Origin: an uncultured Blautia sp.
GTDB lineage: Bacteria; Bacillota; Clostridia; Lachnospirales; Lachnospiraceae
Reading direction: 5' to 3'
Assembly (NCBI GenBank): GCA_900542045.1
Contig: UQMI01000004.1
Span: 1 to 64,000 of the forward strand
DNA length: 64,000 bases
Notes under the pieces: generated by a model
Told to the model about the DNA's origin: nothing
Database searches by the model: none
The model's input: only the letters and a program-made list of their open reading frames with translations
Position numbers and translations under genes: made by a program
Shown: positions 15,841 through 26,077 of the stretch, piece by piece
How positions within the stretch are numbered: position 1 is the stretch's first letter
Layout: each line of letters begins with the position of its first letter

Positions 15841-15995
15841 GGGTCTCCTCCTATCTACTTACAATCTTTCCTGTTTTTTGTGCAGAAACCATTGGGCCCA
15901 GATAATCGCTTCCGTACATCATCCTCATTATATCTACCCCAACACGCAGAATCAAGCTGAAAATGTGTAAAATACAGCTTTTTCCATCGCTATTT

Positions 15996-16002
15996 TTCGA
16001 CA
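15996..16002 (-). promoter_or_regulatory. Spo0A box upstream of spo0A
   Basis: TGTCGAA followed by AAA on the minus strand is an exact 0A-box core, about 160 bases before the spo0A ATG in the spoIVB-spo0A gap. It agrees with autoregulation of spo0A. Confidence 0.6.
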
Positions 16003-16067
16003 ATTCAATATAATTTTCGCTTCTTTTCTTATTGTTTCGAGATTTTTCATCAATTCATTCCGGCTAT

Positions 16068-17273
16068 CTACGCCTCCCCTTCCGCCAGCATCGTTTCCGC
16101 AAAAATCCCGTATCCTTTATCCGGTTCATTGACAAATACATGGGTCACCGCGCCTACCAGGCGGCCATCCTGAAGCACCGGACTTCCGGACATTCCCTGG
16201 ACAATCCCCCCGGTCTTTTCCAATAATGCTGGATCTGTCACCTGGATCACAAAACTTTTATTGGTATCCTGATGATTCATATCTATATTGGTGATTTCCG
16301 CCTGATAGGCCCTTACCTCCCCGTCCACACAGGACAAAATCTCTGCTTCTCCCGTATGCATTTCCTGCTTGTATCCGATTTCCACCTTTTCCCCCAGCAT
16401 ATCCTGGCTGCCTTCAAAAATTCCGTAAATTCCGTTTTCGCTGTTCTTGACAATTTTACCCAGCTTCAGGGTATCTTCATACCGGATCATGCCAGACAGT
16501 TCTCCCGGGCTTCCTTTTGCCCCTTTCTGGATGGAAAGGATCTGGGCCTGATACAGGGTGCCATTTTTGATCTGCATCAGTTCCCCTGTATCCACATCAC
16601 TGATACCATGGCCCAGGGCCCCATAATTTCCCTGTTCATCCATATACGTCAGCGTACCGATCCCCTGGGTATTATCCCTGACCCAGATCCCCAGCTTATA
16701 GTTGCCGTCATCTCCCAGGGCCGGTTCCAGAGCCAGTTCTACTTCCTCTCCATGACGGATCACAGATAAAAGGGATTCTTCCCCCTGGGAATGCCGTATT
16801 TCCTCGATCAGCTCCTGCTTATTCTTTACCCGCCTGTTGTTGTATGCCACAATGTAATCACCGGCCTGTGCAATATTTTTTGCCGGTTCCAGACAGGTTC
16901 CGTCCGCGCAGACAATTTCCCCCGTATCAATGATCAGAACTCCCTGGGTTTCCATATATATTCCTACGGGAATTCCTCCCAGATATACTTCTTCCCGTTC
17001 CACCGGAGTCACCTTCACCTGACGGAAGGGAACCACTCCCAAAATACGGCATTCCAGCCGATAGCTCCCATTCTGCACTGTTGTCACTGCCTCCGACCAG
17101 GTTACCCAGGGATTTTCCAGCAAAGACAACAGTTTGTCCTCTTCTCCCCGCACTACCTGCAATTCTTCCGGAATGGTTTTATCAAAATAACGGTATCCCA
17201 GATATCCCATGACCAGCAGATCCAGCACAAGGGCCAGCAGCAGGAAACGCCGGTACTTTTTCTTTCTATTCAT
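16068..17273 (-). CDS. spoIVB: SpoIVB serine peptidase
   Basis: A 401-residue protein: one N-terminal membrane segment (about 9-25), a PDZ domain near 100-180, and a C-terminal S55 peptidase domain with the catalytic serine in GMSGSP. Made in the forespore and secreted into the intermembrane space, it cleaves SpoIVFA and so triggers processing of pro-sigma-K. Length fits the family. It lies between recN and spo0A as usual, separated from recN by a terminator. Confidence 0.95.
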   Translation of the reverse strand: MNRKKKYRRFLLLALVLDLLVMGYLGYRYFDKTIPEELQVVRGEEDKLLSLLENPWVTWSEAVTTVQNGSYRLECRILGVVPFRQVKVTPVEREEVYLGGIPVGIYMETQGVLIIDTGEIVCADGTCLEPAKNIAQAGDYIVAYNNRRVKNKQELIEEIRHSQGEESLLSVIRHGEEVELALEPALGDDGNYKLGIWVRDNTQGIGTLTYMDEQGNYGALGHGISDVDTGELMQIKNGTLYQAQILSIQKGAKGSPGELSGMIRYEDTLKLGKIVKNSENGIYGIFEGSQDMLGEKVEIGYKQEMHTGEAEILSCVDGEVRAYQAEITNIDMNHQDTNKSFVIQVTDPALLEKTGGIVQGMSGSPVLQDGRLVGAVTHVFVNEPDKGYGIFAETMLAEGEA

Positions 17274-17366
17274 TTTTAACCTCCTTCTGACGCATGTACG
17301 GCGTCAATACTGGTAGATTTGAAAGTTCTCTTCCAGACGAACGGCCTCCTTCCGCTATTTTGCAAT

Positions 17367-17406
17367 AAAAAAAGAAGGAGGTTTCTCAAAAGAGAACTCC
17401 TTCTTC
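17367..17406 (-). terminator. Intrinsic terminator after recN
   Basis: On the minus strand AGAAGGAG-TTCTC pairs with GAGAA-CTCCTTCT across a TTTT loop with a two-base bulge, followed by seven T residues. It separates the recN operon from spoIVB. Confidence 0.85.
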
Positions 17407-17421
17407 TAGTATGTGAGATAT

Positions 17422-19116
17422 TCAGGATTTCAATCTCGCAGTTTTATGAACCACTGCCAATTCTTTCATTTCTCTGGCGCTTTCTTCCACCCGTCTGGTA
17501 ATTTCCGCTCCTCCCAGCATTCTGGCCAGTTCCCGGATGGACGCCTGCTCATCCAGCCGGGCAATGCGGGATACGGTCTGCCCCTTCTCCACCTGCTTTG
17601 TGATCTCGTAATGGGCATCCGCCATGGCTGCGATCTGGGGAAGATGGGTAATGCACAGGACCTGCCTGGAGCGGCCGATGTATTCCATTTTTTCGGATAC
17701 TTTCTGAGCAGTGCGTCCACTGATCCCCGTATCGATCTCATCAAAGATCAGTGTTTCTATATCATCCTTGTCCGCCAGCAGTGCCTTTACTGCCAGCATA
17801 ATCCGGGACAGTTCACCACCAGATACCACTTTTCCAAACGGCTTCCTGGGTTCACCCGGATTGGTGGAAATCTGAAATTCCACTGCGTCGCATCCCTTTG
17901 CGGAATACTGTCCGCCTCCGGCAAATGCAATGGCAAAATCCACATTCAGGAAATTCAGATCCTTTAAGCCTGCCACAATCTCCGCTTCCAGCTTCTTACT
18001 GTAGTTTTTCCGGATCCGGGACAATTCATCCGATTCTTTCTGCAGGATCTGCTGTGCCTGTCTGCATTCTTCTGTCAGCCGATCCAGTGTTTCCTGGTAT
18101 GCTTCCAGTTCTTCCAGTTTTTTCTTTTGTTTGTCCTGATACGCCAGCACTGCCTCGATGGTGGCACCATATTTGGATTTCAGTCCGTTGAGCAGATCCA
18201 GACGCCTCTCCGTCTCATAAAACTCTTCTTCCCGGAAAACAGAGTCTTCCATAATGGAAGAAAGCTCCCGGTTAAAGTCATTGAGCAGTCCGTCAATATC
18301 CGACAGCATGGCCGTCAGCTGGCCCAGATTCTCATCAAACTCCGTCACAGAAGAAAGCTCCGACAGAGCGGCTCCCACCTGCTCGCCGGCTCCGCCGTAG
18401 GAATCATAACCGGTATGGGCATATGCTTTATGGAGAGCCTCCAGGATCCTCCGGCTATTGCTCATCCACCGGTATTTTTTTTCCAGCTCTGCGTCTTCAC
18501 CGGCCGCAAGAGCCGCTTCTTCGATCTCACGGATCTCAAATTCCACAAAAGCCTTCTCCCGGTTCCGGCTTTCCTCATCCAGATCCATAGAATCCAGCTG
18601 TTCTTTTTTCTTCCTGTATGCCTGATACGCCTGCCGTACTTTTGCTCTGGCCTCTTCTCCTTCACGGCCCGTATAAGCGTCAACAATCTCCAGCTGCTTC
18701 TGGGGATACAGCAGGGACTGGTGCTCATGCTGCCCATGAATATCCAGAAGAAGGGAAGCGGCCTCCTTCATCTGGGACACGGTGCAGGTCATCCCGTTGA
18801 TCCGCCCCACACTCCGGCTCTCTGTGATTTTCCTGGAAAACAGGATTTCACCATCTTCCGGTTCAATTTCCATTTCCCGCAGCTTTTCCAGCGTACGGGG
18901 ATTTTTTACTGTGAAAGCCAGTTCCACCAGAGCATAATCCGCTCCGCTTCGGATCATGTCTCTGGAAACTCTCCCTCCCAGGATCAGCTGCATGGATCCC
19001 AGAAGGATGGATTTTCCCGCTCCGGTCTCACCGGTAAGTATATTCAGTCCAGGCCCGAATTCCACTTCAATCTCATCGATCAGGGCCATATTCTTTACAT
19101 GCAGGTTTACTAACAT
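17422..19116 (-). CDS. recN: DNA repair protein RecN
   Basis: A 564-residue SMC-like ATPase: Walker A TGETGAGKSI in the first 40 residues, a long central coiled coil (about 150-370), and the C-terminal signature VSGGELSRIMLA with Walker B TLIFDEIDTGISG. RecN tethers DNA ends during double-strand break repair. GAGG precedes the ATG. It follows argR by ten bases in the usual argR-recN order. Confidence 0.97.
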   Translation of the reverse strand: MLVNLHVKNMALIDEIEVEFGPGLNILTGETGAGKSILLGSMQLILGGRVSRDMIRSGADYALVELAFTVKNPRTLEKLREMEIEPEDGEILFSRKITESRSVGRINGMTCTVSQMKEAASLLLDIHGQHEHQSLLYPQKQLEIVDAYTGREGEEARAKVRQAYQAYRKKKEQLDSMDLDEESRNREKAFVEFEIREIEEAALAAGEDAELEKKYRWMSNSRRILEALHKAYAHTGYDSYGGAGEQVGAALSELSSVTEFDENLGQLTAMLSDIDGLLNDFNRELSSIMEDSVFREEEFYETERRLDLLNGLKSKYGATIEAVLAYQDKQKKKLEELEAYQETLDRLTEECRQAQQILQKESDELSRIRKNYSKKLEAEIVAGLKDLNFLNVDFAIAFAGGGQYSAKGCDAVEFQISTNPGEPRKPFGKVVSGGELSRIMLAVKALLADKDDIETLIFDEIDTGISGRTAQKVSEKMEYIGRSRQVLCITHLPQIAAMADAHYEITKQVEKGQTVSRIARLDEQASIRELARMLGGAEITRRVEESAREMKELAVVHKTARLKS

Positions 19117-19126
19117 GGCGTTACCT

Positions 19127-19588
19127 CTATCCGTTTAAATTCTCCAGCACCTTCCGGAGACGCTCCATGACAAGCAGCGTCTGATCTGCGCTTTTGATGG
19201 CGCACATGACTGTATCATCTCCCGCAATGCTTCCTGCGATTTCTTTCCACTGCAGCTCATCCAGAGCCGCCGCCACGCCCATGGCCATCCCCGGAACGGT
19301 CTTGATCACCAGGATATTCTGAGCCATATCCATGGAAACATATGCATCCCGCAGAACACGGGAATATTTATCGCTGAGATTCTGTTTTGTATTATGTAAC
19401 ACCTCATAATGCGACCGGCCGCTTTTCCCTGCCACCTTTGTCAGATTCAATTCCCGGATATCTCTTGACACGGTTGCCTGGGTTACTTTATAGCCGGCCT
19501 CCTTCAGCCGGGCTGCCAGTTCTTCCTGTGTTTCTATTTCGTATTGATGGATCAATTCTATGATCTTCGAATGCCTTTCTAACTTCAT
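19127..19588 (-). CDS. argR: Arginine repressor ArgR
   Basis: A 153-residue ArgR: N-terminal winged helix with TQATVSRDIRELNLTKV and a C-terminal oligomerisation and arginine-binding domain with GDDTVM. It represses arginine synthesis and activates catabolism when arginine is bound. It sits between nadK and recN, the conserved clostridial order, with no arginine genes near it here. Confidence 0.95.
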   Translation of the reverse strand: MKLERHSKIIELIHQYEIETQEELAARLKEAGYKVTQATVSRDIRELNLTKVAGKSGRSHYEVLHNTKQNLSDKYSRVLRDAYVSMDMAQNILVIKTVPGMAMGVAAALDELQWKEIAGSIAGDDTVMCAIKSADQTLLVMERLRKVLENLNG

Positions 19589-19632
19589 CTGACTTCTCTC
19601 CTGATTCCGTCACAGCTCAAAGCTTCTTCTGA

Positions 19633-20496
19633 TCAACTATTGCTCATTTTCTGTCTGAGCACTTCCACAAAGCTTAAGTTGCTCAATTTTACAATTCTCG
19701 TACTTACTTCGGCTTTCCGTATCACAATCCGGTCACCGGTCACCATGGGGATCGTTGTATCCCCATCAAAAGAGGCCACTGCATTTTCCTCCAGCTTCCG
19801 CCGGCCCTGGCCGATTTCCACCGTGATCTCATCCTCTGCCGGAAAAATAATACTCCTGGCATTTAACGTATGGGCCGCCAGCGGTGTCATAATGGAAAGT
19901 TGGGCGCTGGGGGATACTATGGGGCCGCCCACCGAGAGACTGTATCCGGTAGAACCCGTAGGCGTGGCGATAATAATCCCGTCCGCACTGTATACATTCA
20001 GGTATTCCCGGTTGACATAATTAATAAACCGCAGGACACGCAGCGGACCCGAACGGCTGATTACAATATCGTTTAATGCAATATCACTGTCCACCATCTT
20101 TTCCCGATGATAAACACTGCCATGCAGCATCATCCGCTCTTCCAGCTCATAATTATCTTCAATCAGATGATCCAGGGCCGGATAAACAGAGGCCCGGTCC
20201 ACTTCCGCCAGATACCCCAGAGTCCCCATATTGATACCGAACAGGGGAATCTGTTTGTGCACCACATCCCTGGCAGCCTGCAGAAGCGTTCCGTCACCTC
20301 CCAGAACAATAATGCACTCCACATCATCGGGAATCCTGTCCGGATCTGTGTAATGATAGGGTTTTCCCTCGATCTTTCCCTCTGCTTTCTGGATATAACA
20401 GGTTTTTCCCCTCTGTTTCAGGTAGTTTTCAATCTGATATGTGGTTTCCAGTCTAATATCTTTTTGTGTATTTGCTATTATGCAGAATCTGTCCAT
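19633..20496 (-). CDS. nadK: NAD kinase
   Basis: A 287-residue enzyme from the ATG at 20496, chosen for GGGAGG upstream; a longer frame exists. Key motifs are the catalytic GGDGTLL, NMGTLGYLAE and PTGSTGYSLSVGGPI. It phosphorylates NAD to NADP. It lies between tlyA and argR, the common order in Clostridia. Confidence 0.95.
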   Translation of the reverse strand: MDRFCIIANTQKDIRLETTYQIENYLKQRGKTCYIQKAEGKIEGKPYHYTDPDRIPDDVECIIVLGGDGTLLQAARDVVHKQIPLFGINMGTLGYLAEVDRASVYPALDHLIEDNYELEERMMLHGSVYHREKMVDSDIALNDIVISRSGPLRVLRFINYVNREYLNVYSADGIIIATPTGSTGYSLSVGGPIVSPSAQLSIMTPLAAHTLNARSIIFPAEDEITVEIGQGRRKLEENAVASFDGDTTIPMVTGDRIVIRKAEVSTRIVKLSNLSFVEVLRQKMSNS

Positions 20497-20512
20497 CGTT
20501 CCTCCCAGTCTC

Positions 20513-21328
20513 TCAGCCTGCATGAAGCATCTGATGCGCTTCCTGAACCACCTGTTCCGGATTCACCGGACTTTCGGGCATTTGCGCTCCGGGAAGCAGT
20601 TTTTTCAGATGCAGCAGATATTCAATATTGCCTTCTGGCCCTTTAATCGGCGAATACTCCAGATGCAGTACGGCAAATCCCATATTCCGGGCAAAAGAGA
20701 TTACTTTGCAGATTACTTCCAGATGGGTCTCCGGCTCCCGTACCACGCCTTTTTTTCCTACTTTTTCTCTGCCGGCTTCAAACTGAGGCTTGATCAGGCA
20801 CACTACTTCCCCTTCCGGAATCAGAAGATCATATACAGGAGGCAGTACCTTTGTCAGTGAAATAAAAGATACATCAATGGAAGAAAATTCAGCGGGCTCT
20901 CCCATATGCTCAGGCAGCACATAACGGATATTTGTCTTTTCCATACATACTACCCTGGGGTCATTGCGCAGCTTCCAGTCCAGCTGCCCGTGGCCCACAT
21001 CAATGGCATAGACTTTTACCGCTCCGTTCTGCAGCATACAGTCTGTAAATCCGCCTGTGGAAGCCCCCACATCCATACAGATCTTTCCTTCCAGAGAAAG
21101 TCCCTCAAACTGCCGCAGGGCCTTTTCCAGCTTCAGCCCTCCCCGGCTCACATAGGGCAGCGTATTGCCCCGCACTTCAATCTGCACAGAATCCTGGAAC
21201 ATGGATCCTGCTTTATCCTCTTTCTGGCCTTCCACATATACATTTCCCGCCATGATCACGGCCTTTGCTTTTTCCCGGGAAGCCGCCAGATTTCTTTTTA
21301 CCAGTAATACATCCAATCGTTCCTTCAT
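20513..21328 (-). CDS. tlyA: TlyA-family 2'-O-ribose methyltransferase
   Basis: A 271-residue protein with an N-terminal S4 RNA-binding domain (about 1-60) and an FtsJ-like SAM domain with DVGASTGGFTDCML. Family members methylate rRNA cytidines; the old haemolysin name comes from a secondary effect. It follows dxs by a few bases in the dxs-tlyA-nadK-argR-recN run. The methylated site in this organism is not known. Confidence 0.92.
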   Translation of the reverse strand: MKERLDVLLVKRNLAASREKAKAVIMAGNVYVEGQKEDKAGSMFQDSVQIEVRGNTLPYVSRGGLKLEKALRQFEGLSLEGKICMDVGASTGGFTDCMLQNGAVKVYAIDVGHGQLDWKLRNDPRVVCMEKTNIRYVLPEHMGEPAEFSSIDVSFISLTKVLPPVYDLLIPEGEVVCLIKPQFEAGREKVGKKGVVREPETHLEVICKVISFARNMGFAVLHLEYSPIKGPEGNIEYLLHLKKLLPGAQMPESPVNPEQVVQEAHQMLHAG

Positions 21329-21333
21329 GTTGT

Positions 21334-23223
21334 CTATCGTTCCTTCCCGTCCAAAGACCGGTTTTTCTCCTGACTTCCATGGACTCTTTCAAAAACTGAA
21401 CGGGCATCCAGCCCCAGCTTTCGTTTCAGAGCGCCGCAGTCTCCCTGTTCCACAAACTGATCCGGAAGAGCCACAATCTCTATCTTCACCTGGGGATAAT
21501 TCCTGCTCATATAAGCCAGCACCTGGCTGCCAAAGCCTCCGGACTCTACATTTTCTTCCAGTGTCACCAGCCGGGTATGATTTTTGGCCAGATAATCCAG
21601 CATATTTGTGTCAATGGGCTTTACAAACCGGGCATTTACCACTGTTGCCTGTCTGCCTGCCTTCTGCTCCATCTGATAGATTTCTTCCGCAGTCTCTACC
21701 ATACTTCCCACTGCCAGGTATGCGGTTCCCTCACCCTGATGGATCAGCTCACTTCGGCCCATGAGGATGGTCTCCCTGTATTCCTCCAGTTTCTCACAGG
21801 CAGTTCCTCTGGGATACCGGATAGCAACCGGCCCTTCCGCTTTCAGCGCGAAACGCAGCATATCTTCCAGTTCCCAGCGGTTCTTCGGCGCAAGTACCGT
21901 CATTCCCGGCATCATGGACAAATACGACAGATCAAAACAGCCCTGGTGGGTCTCCCCATCGCTTCCCACCAGTCCTGCCCGGTCCACGGCAAATACCACA
22001 TGCAGTCTCTGCATGCAGACATCGTGAAGAATCTGATCCACCGCCCGCTGCAGGAAAGACGAATAAATAGCCACCACAGGCGTCAGGCCTCCCAGAGCCA
22101 GACCGGCGGCAAACGTCACCGCATGTTCTTCTGCGATCCCCACATCAAAAAAACGGTCGGGATACTGCTTGCCAAATTTTCTGGCTCCGGTTCCCGAGGG
22201 CATGGCCGCTGTGATCACCGCCACCTTCTGATCTCTGGCTCCCGCCTCGCACAACGCTTTGGAAAACACATCCGTATAGGTGGGCGCTTCCTGTTTTTTC
22301 AGCGGTTTTCCTGTGGAAATATCAAAGGCTGCCGTTCCGTGAAATTTAGCCGGATTCTTCTGGGCCGGTTCATATCCCCGGCCTTTCTCTGTAAGCACAT
22401 GAACCAGCACCGGCCCCTGGACCCGTTTTGCCTCATTGAACAGCTTCATCATCTGCCGCATATCATGTCCGTCTGCCGGTCCAAGATACGTCAGTCCCAT
22501 ATTTTCAAACAGCATTCCCGGGATCACCAGCTGTTTGATCCCGGACTTTGTATTATGAATGGCTGTAACCATGTAATCTCCCATTTTGGGGATCTTCTTT
22601 AACTGCTTTCTTACTTTCAGCTTCAGAGAGGTATACATCTGCGCTGTACGCAGATCGCTCAGATAAGTGGAAATTCCCCCCACATTGCTGGAAATCGACA
22701 TGTTGTTATCATTGAGAACAATGATAAAATTGGTTTTCAGCTCCGCCGCATTGTTCATGGCTTCATAAGCCATTCCGCCGGTCAGGGCCCCGTCCCCGAT
22801 CACCGATACCACATGATAATCTTTTCCCAGCAGGTCTCTGGCCTTTACATAGCCAAGCCCCGCTGAAATAGAAGTAGAACTGTGGCCGGTATCAAACGCG
22901 TCACAGGGACTCTCGCTTCGCTTGGGAAATCCGCTCAACCCGCCTTCCTGGCGCAGAGAATCAAAAGCCTCTCTCCTGCCAGTCAGGATTTTATGAGTAT
23001 ATGCCTGATGCCCTACGTCCCAGATCAGTTTATCTTCCGGAAACTGCAGTACATTATGCAGCGCCATGGTCAGTTCCACCGCTCCCAGATTGGAAGCAAG
23101 ATGCCCGCCGGTCCTGCTCACAGACTGGATCAGGAAACTGCGGATTTCCTCCGCCAGTGCCGGAAAATCTGCAAGCGCGATCTTATGAATATCATTTGGC
23201 CTGTTGATCTTTTCCAAAAACAT
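21334..23223 (-). CDS. dxs: 1-deoxy-D-xylulose-5-phosphate synthase
   Basis: A 629-residue thiamine-diphosphate enzyme: GHQAYTHK early on, the ThDP motif GDGALTGGMAYEAMNNA, and RAGLVGSDGETHQG in the second half. It condenses pyruvate and glyceraldehyde 3-phosphate, the first step of the MEP isoprenoid pathway. The ATG at 23223 is preferred over an upstream GTG because GGAAGAG precedes it. It follows ispA directly, so both isoprenoid genes are co-expressed. Confidence 0.96.
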   Translation of the reverse strand: MFLEKINRPNDIHKIALADFPALAEEIRSFLIQSVSRTGGHLASNLGAVELTMALHNVLQFPEDKLIWDVGHQAYTHKILTGRREAFDSLRQEGGLSGFPKRSESPCDAFDTGHSSTSISAGLGYVKARDLLGKDYHVVSVIGDGALTGGMAYEAMNNAAELKTNFIIVLNDNNMSISSNVGGISTYLSDLRTAQMYTSLKLKVRKQLKKIPKMGDYMVTAIHNTKSGIKQLVIPGMLFENMGLTYLGPADGHDMRQMMKLFNEAKRVQGPVLVHVLTEKGRGYEPAQKNPAKFHGTAAFDISTGKPLKKQEAPTYTDVFSKALCEAGARDQKVAVITAAMPSGTGARKFGKQYPDRFFDVGIAEEHAVTFAAGLALGGLTPVVAIYSSFLQRAVDQILHDVCMQRLHVVFAVDRAGLVGSDGETHQGCFDLSYLSMMPGMTVLAPKNRWELEDMLRFALKAEGPVAIRYPRGTACEKLEEYRETILMGRSELIHQGEGTAYLAVGSMVETAEEIYQMEQKAGRQATVVNARFVKPIDTNMLDYLAKNHTRLVTLEENVESGGFGSQVLAYMSRNYPQVKIEIVALPDQFVEQGDCGALKRKLGLDARSVFERVHGSQEKNRSLDGKER

Positions 23224-23237
23224 GTATTTCTCTTCCT

Positions 23238-24125
23238 TCACTTTTCACGGGATACCAATGACAGGATCAATTCCCGCAAAAACTCATTTTTTTTCTCCAG
23301 ACTGTCCAATTGCCGCAAAGCTTCCTCTGACAGTCTCTGTACTTCTTTTTCTGCCGCTGCCAGCCCCTTCAGAGATACATATGTAGTCTTGCTGTTCTTC
23401 TCATCACTGCGAATAGGTTTTCCCAGAATCTCCTCTGTGCTGGTCACATCCAGAATATCATCCCGGATCTGGAACGCCAGCCCCACATACCGGGCAGTCT
23501 GCTCGATCGTTCGCACCGCCTGGGAATCTGCACCTGCCAGGATTGCCCCGACCATCATAGATGCCTCCAGCAGCGCAGACGTTTTCTTCTCATAGATATA
23601 TTTCAGAGTCTCTTCCTGCAGGGGTTTTCCATCATTCGCCACATCCACGCTCTGCCCGCCCAGCATTCCGAAAATCCCTGTCTTAAAGGCCAGGATCTGC
23701 AGAGCCAGCGCCACATTCTCCCGGTCTTTCGTCAGGTCAAAGGCATGAAATGCCACCTCATAGGCATAGTTCAGCAGGGCATCCCCGCTCAGGACTCCCA
23801 TATTCTCTCCATATACCACCCAGGTGGTCTCCTTTCCTCTCCGATAGCGGTCATTGTCAATGGCCGGCAGATCATCATGGATCAGGGAATGGGTATGGAT
23901 CATCTCTATGGCTGCCATGAACGGCTGGATCACGGTCCCGGTTCCGCCGAACATCCGGAAGGTTTCCCACATCATCAGAGGCCGCAGACGTTTTCCGCCG
24001 GCTCTCATACTGTAATTTATTGCCTCAGCCAGTTCTCTTGCCCCGCCTTCCTCTTTGGGAAGATAAAATTCCAGCAGGTTTTCTACTTTGGCTGTACGGC
24101 TGCTCAATTCTTCTTTAAAATTCAC
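23238..24125 (-). CDS. ispA: Polyprenyl diphosphate synthase (farnesyl/geranylgeranyl type)
   Basis: About 295 residues from a GTG at 24125 (MNFKEEL-like start); an ATG at 24143 in frame is also possible. The first aspartate-rich motif DDLPAIDND and the second, DDILD, are both present, with the short FPP-synthase spacing. It makes C15 (perhaps C20) diphosphate from IPP and DMAPP for undecaprenyl and quinone precursors. It overlaps the end of xseB and precedes dxs, the conserved order. Confidence 0.93.
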   Translation of the reverse strand: MNFKEELSSRTAKVENLLEFYLPKEEGGARELAEAINYSMRAGGKRLRPLMMWETFRMFGGTGTVIQPFMAAIEMIHTHSLIHDDLPAIDNDRYRRGKETTWVVYGENMGVLSGDALLNYAYEVAFHAFDLTKDRENVALALQILAFKTGIFGMLGGQSVDVANDGKPLQEETLKYIYEKKTSALLEASMMVGAILAGADSQAVRTIEQTARYVGLAFQIRDDILDVTSTEEILGKPIRSDEKNSKTTYVSLKGLAAAEKEVQRLSEEALRQLDSLEKKNEFLRELILSLVSREK

Positions 24126-24330
24126 GTAACGTCCCATCCTCATTCATCTGGAGCATTTTCTTTTCCACCAGATCAACTTTCTCATTACAATATTTCAGAA
24201 GCTTCATTCCCTGCTGATAGGCCCCAAAGGCTTCTTCCAGAGATATTTCCTGACTCTCCAGCTTCTCCAGGATTTCATCCAGATCGGCAAAAGCTTCTTC
24301 CACACTTTTAGTTTCTTCTTTTTTATCCAT
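24115..24330 (-). CDS. xseB: Exodeoxyribonuclease VII small subunit
   Basis: A 71-residue acidic helical protein with SVEEAFADLDEILEKLES and LEEAFGAYQQGMKLLKYCNEK, the XseB hallmarks. It coats the large XseA subunit to make the nuclease. It overlaps xseA by eight bases and ispA at its other end. Confidence 0.95.
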   Translation of the reverse strand: MDKKEETKSVEEAFADLDEILEKLESQEISLEEAFGAYQQGMKLLKYCNEKVDLVEKKMLQMNEDGTLREF

Positions 24331-25546
24331 TTCTATGCGCTCCTGTCTCTGCTGCCTTCCGTTCTGTTACCTGTCCTTCGATCACGCCGTCCGTCACATG
24401 GATCCGGATCTTCTGCCCCACATCTGTCTGGGAAATACTGGTAATCGCATGTCCGCCTTCATCTTCCACGTAGGAAAAACCCTGCTGCAGCTTCTTCAGC
24501 GGCGAAAGTCCGTCCAGACGGGCTGCATATACCCCCAGGCGGTGGCGGGCTTTCTCCAGCTTTCTCTGCATTTCCCGTTCCAGTTTTTCTTCCAGTTCCA
24601 TCAGATACCGGCGTTTTTCCCGGATCTGTCCTTCAGGACTGTACCGTCCCAGCAGCTTTGCATAGCCGTCCATCCGGATCCGGCACCATCCGATGCGATC
24701 CCGCATCCCCCGGTTCAGCCGGCTCTGATATGCGAGCAGCTGTTCCGCAAAGGCCTGATAGTCATAAACGGCCAGCTCCGCCGCTGCGGAAGGGGTGGGT
24801 GCCCGCAGATCCGCCGCAAAATCCGCGATGGTAAAATCTGTTTCGTGTCCCACAGCAGAGATCACTGGGGTCCGGCAGTTAAAAATTGCCCGGGCCACCA
24901 CTTCTTCGTTAAACGCCCACAGGTCTTCCATGGAACCGCCGCCCCGTCCTACGATCAGCACGTCCAGGCCGGCAGCGTCCAGCGCTTCGATTCCCCGCAC
25001 AATGCTCTCCTTCGCTCCCTCTCCCTGCACCAGGGCAGGATACAGAATCACCTGCACATAAGGATTCCTGCGATGGATGATATTCCGGATATCCTGAATG
25101 GCCGCGCCAGTGGGCGCAGTCACCACGCCTACCGTCCGTACAAACCGGGGAATGGGCTGCTTGTATTCCTGGGCGAACATACCCATGTCTTCTAATTCCT
25201 GCTTCAATGCCAGAAACCGCTCATAGAGAAGCCCCGCTCCCTCCAGAGTGATCTCCCTGGCATAGAGCTGGTATGTCCCGGAGCGTTCATAAGTACTGAC
25301 ACTGCCAAGGACCACCACCCGGTCGCCGTTTTTCATGGAAAAAGCCAGACCTTTTCTTTGTCCGGCAAACATTACACAGGCTATGGCGCCCGTCTCATCC
25401 TTCAGTGAAAAATAAATATGTCCGGAAGTATGGTACTTGCAGTTGGATACTTCACCCTTCACATATATCCTGTTCAGCAGGAAATCCTGCTGAAACATAT
25501 TCCGGATATAGGCATTTACCTGGCCGACAGAATAGACATTACGCAT
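24323..25546 (-). CDS. xseA: Exodeoxyribonuclease VII large subunit
   Basis: A 407-residue protein from the ATG at 25546 ([11 protein letters not shown]), preferred because GGAG precedes it and homologues start there. It has an OB fold at about 1-100, the catalytic domain with [14 protein letters not shown] near the middle and [18 protein letters not shown], then a long coiled coil. With XseB it degrades single-stranded DNA from both ends. It overlaps nusB by eight bases. Confidence 0.95.
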   Translation of the reverse strand: MRNVYSVGQVNAYIRNMFQQDFLLNRIYVKGEVSNCKYHTSGHIYFSLKDETGAIACVMFAGQRKGLAFSMKNGDRVVVLGSVSTYERSGTYQLYAREITLEGAGLLYERFLALKQELEDMGMFAQEYKQPIPRFVRTVGVVTAPTGAAIQDIRNIIHRRNPYVQVILYPALVQGEGAKESIVRGIEALDAAGLDVLIVGRGGGSMEDLWAFNEEVVARAIFNCRTPVISAVGHETDFTIADFAADLRAPTPSAAAELAVYDYQAFAEQLLAYQSRLNRGMRDRIGWCRIRMDGYAKLLGRYSPEGQIREKRRYLMELEEKLEREMQRKLEKARHRLGVYAARLDGLSPLKKLQQGFSYVEDEGGHAITSISQTDVGQKIRIHVTDGVIEGQVTERKAAETGAHRNG

Positions 25547-25949
25547 TGCAGGTCTCCGCGATCCTGCCCAGGATTCCATTGATAAATCCGGCTGACTCAT
25601 CTCCGCCAAACTCCTTGGCCAGCTCCACTGCCTCATTGATCGCCACCTTCACCGGTACGTCCTCATCATACTTCATCTCATAAACCGCCAGGCGCAGTAC
25701 CGTCAGATCCACCCGGCCCATACGACGGGTCTTCCATCCTTTGGACACCTGGTTGATCTCTTCATCAATGACAGGGATCTTCTCCACGATATGCTGGTAT
25801 TTTCCCTGCATATACTGCTGATCTTTCTCTTTCAGCTCCGGCAGTCCCTCAAAATAAAGGGACAGCTGCTGGGGCATCTCCTCTGTCTCATTGAACTGGT
25901 ACATAAACAAAAGCTTAAAAATGTGTTCCCGTAATTCTCTTCTCCCCAT
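25539..25949 (-). CDS. nusB: Transcription antitermination factor NusB
   Basis: A 136-residue all-helical protein with the N-terminal [17 protein letters not shown] and C-terminal [22 protein letters not shown] signatures of NusB. It binds boxA RNA with NusE to antiterminate rRNA operons. First gene of the nusB-xseAB-ispA-dxs run, separated from the Asp23-like gene by a terminator. Confidence 0.95.
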   Translation of the reverse strand: MGRRELREHIFKLLFMYQFNETEEMPQQLSLYFEGLPELKEKDQQYMQGKYQHIVEKIPVIDEEINQVSKGWKTRRMGRVDLTVLRLAVYEMKYDEDVPVKVAINEAVELAKEFGGDESAGFINGILGRIAETCNA

Positions 25950-26013
25950 GGGGTTGTCCTCCTGTATTCTCTATCGCGTATATAAACGGAATGCTCTGCT
26001 TTTCTTTAAGATG

Positions 26014-26051
26014 AAAAAAGGGAAAGTGTCGGCTCTGCTGACACAGTCCCT
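26014..26051 (-). terminator. Intrinsic terminator after the Asp23-like gene
   Basis: On the minus strand AGGGA-CT-GTGTC-A-GC pairs with GC-C-GACAC-TT-TCCCT around AGA, followed by six T residues. It lies 27 bases after the stop at 26078. Confidence 0.75.
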
Positions 26052-26077
26052 CGCGCACGCCGGCTATGCAGGCGGAT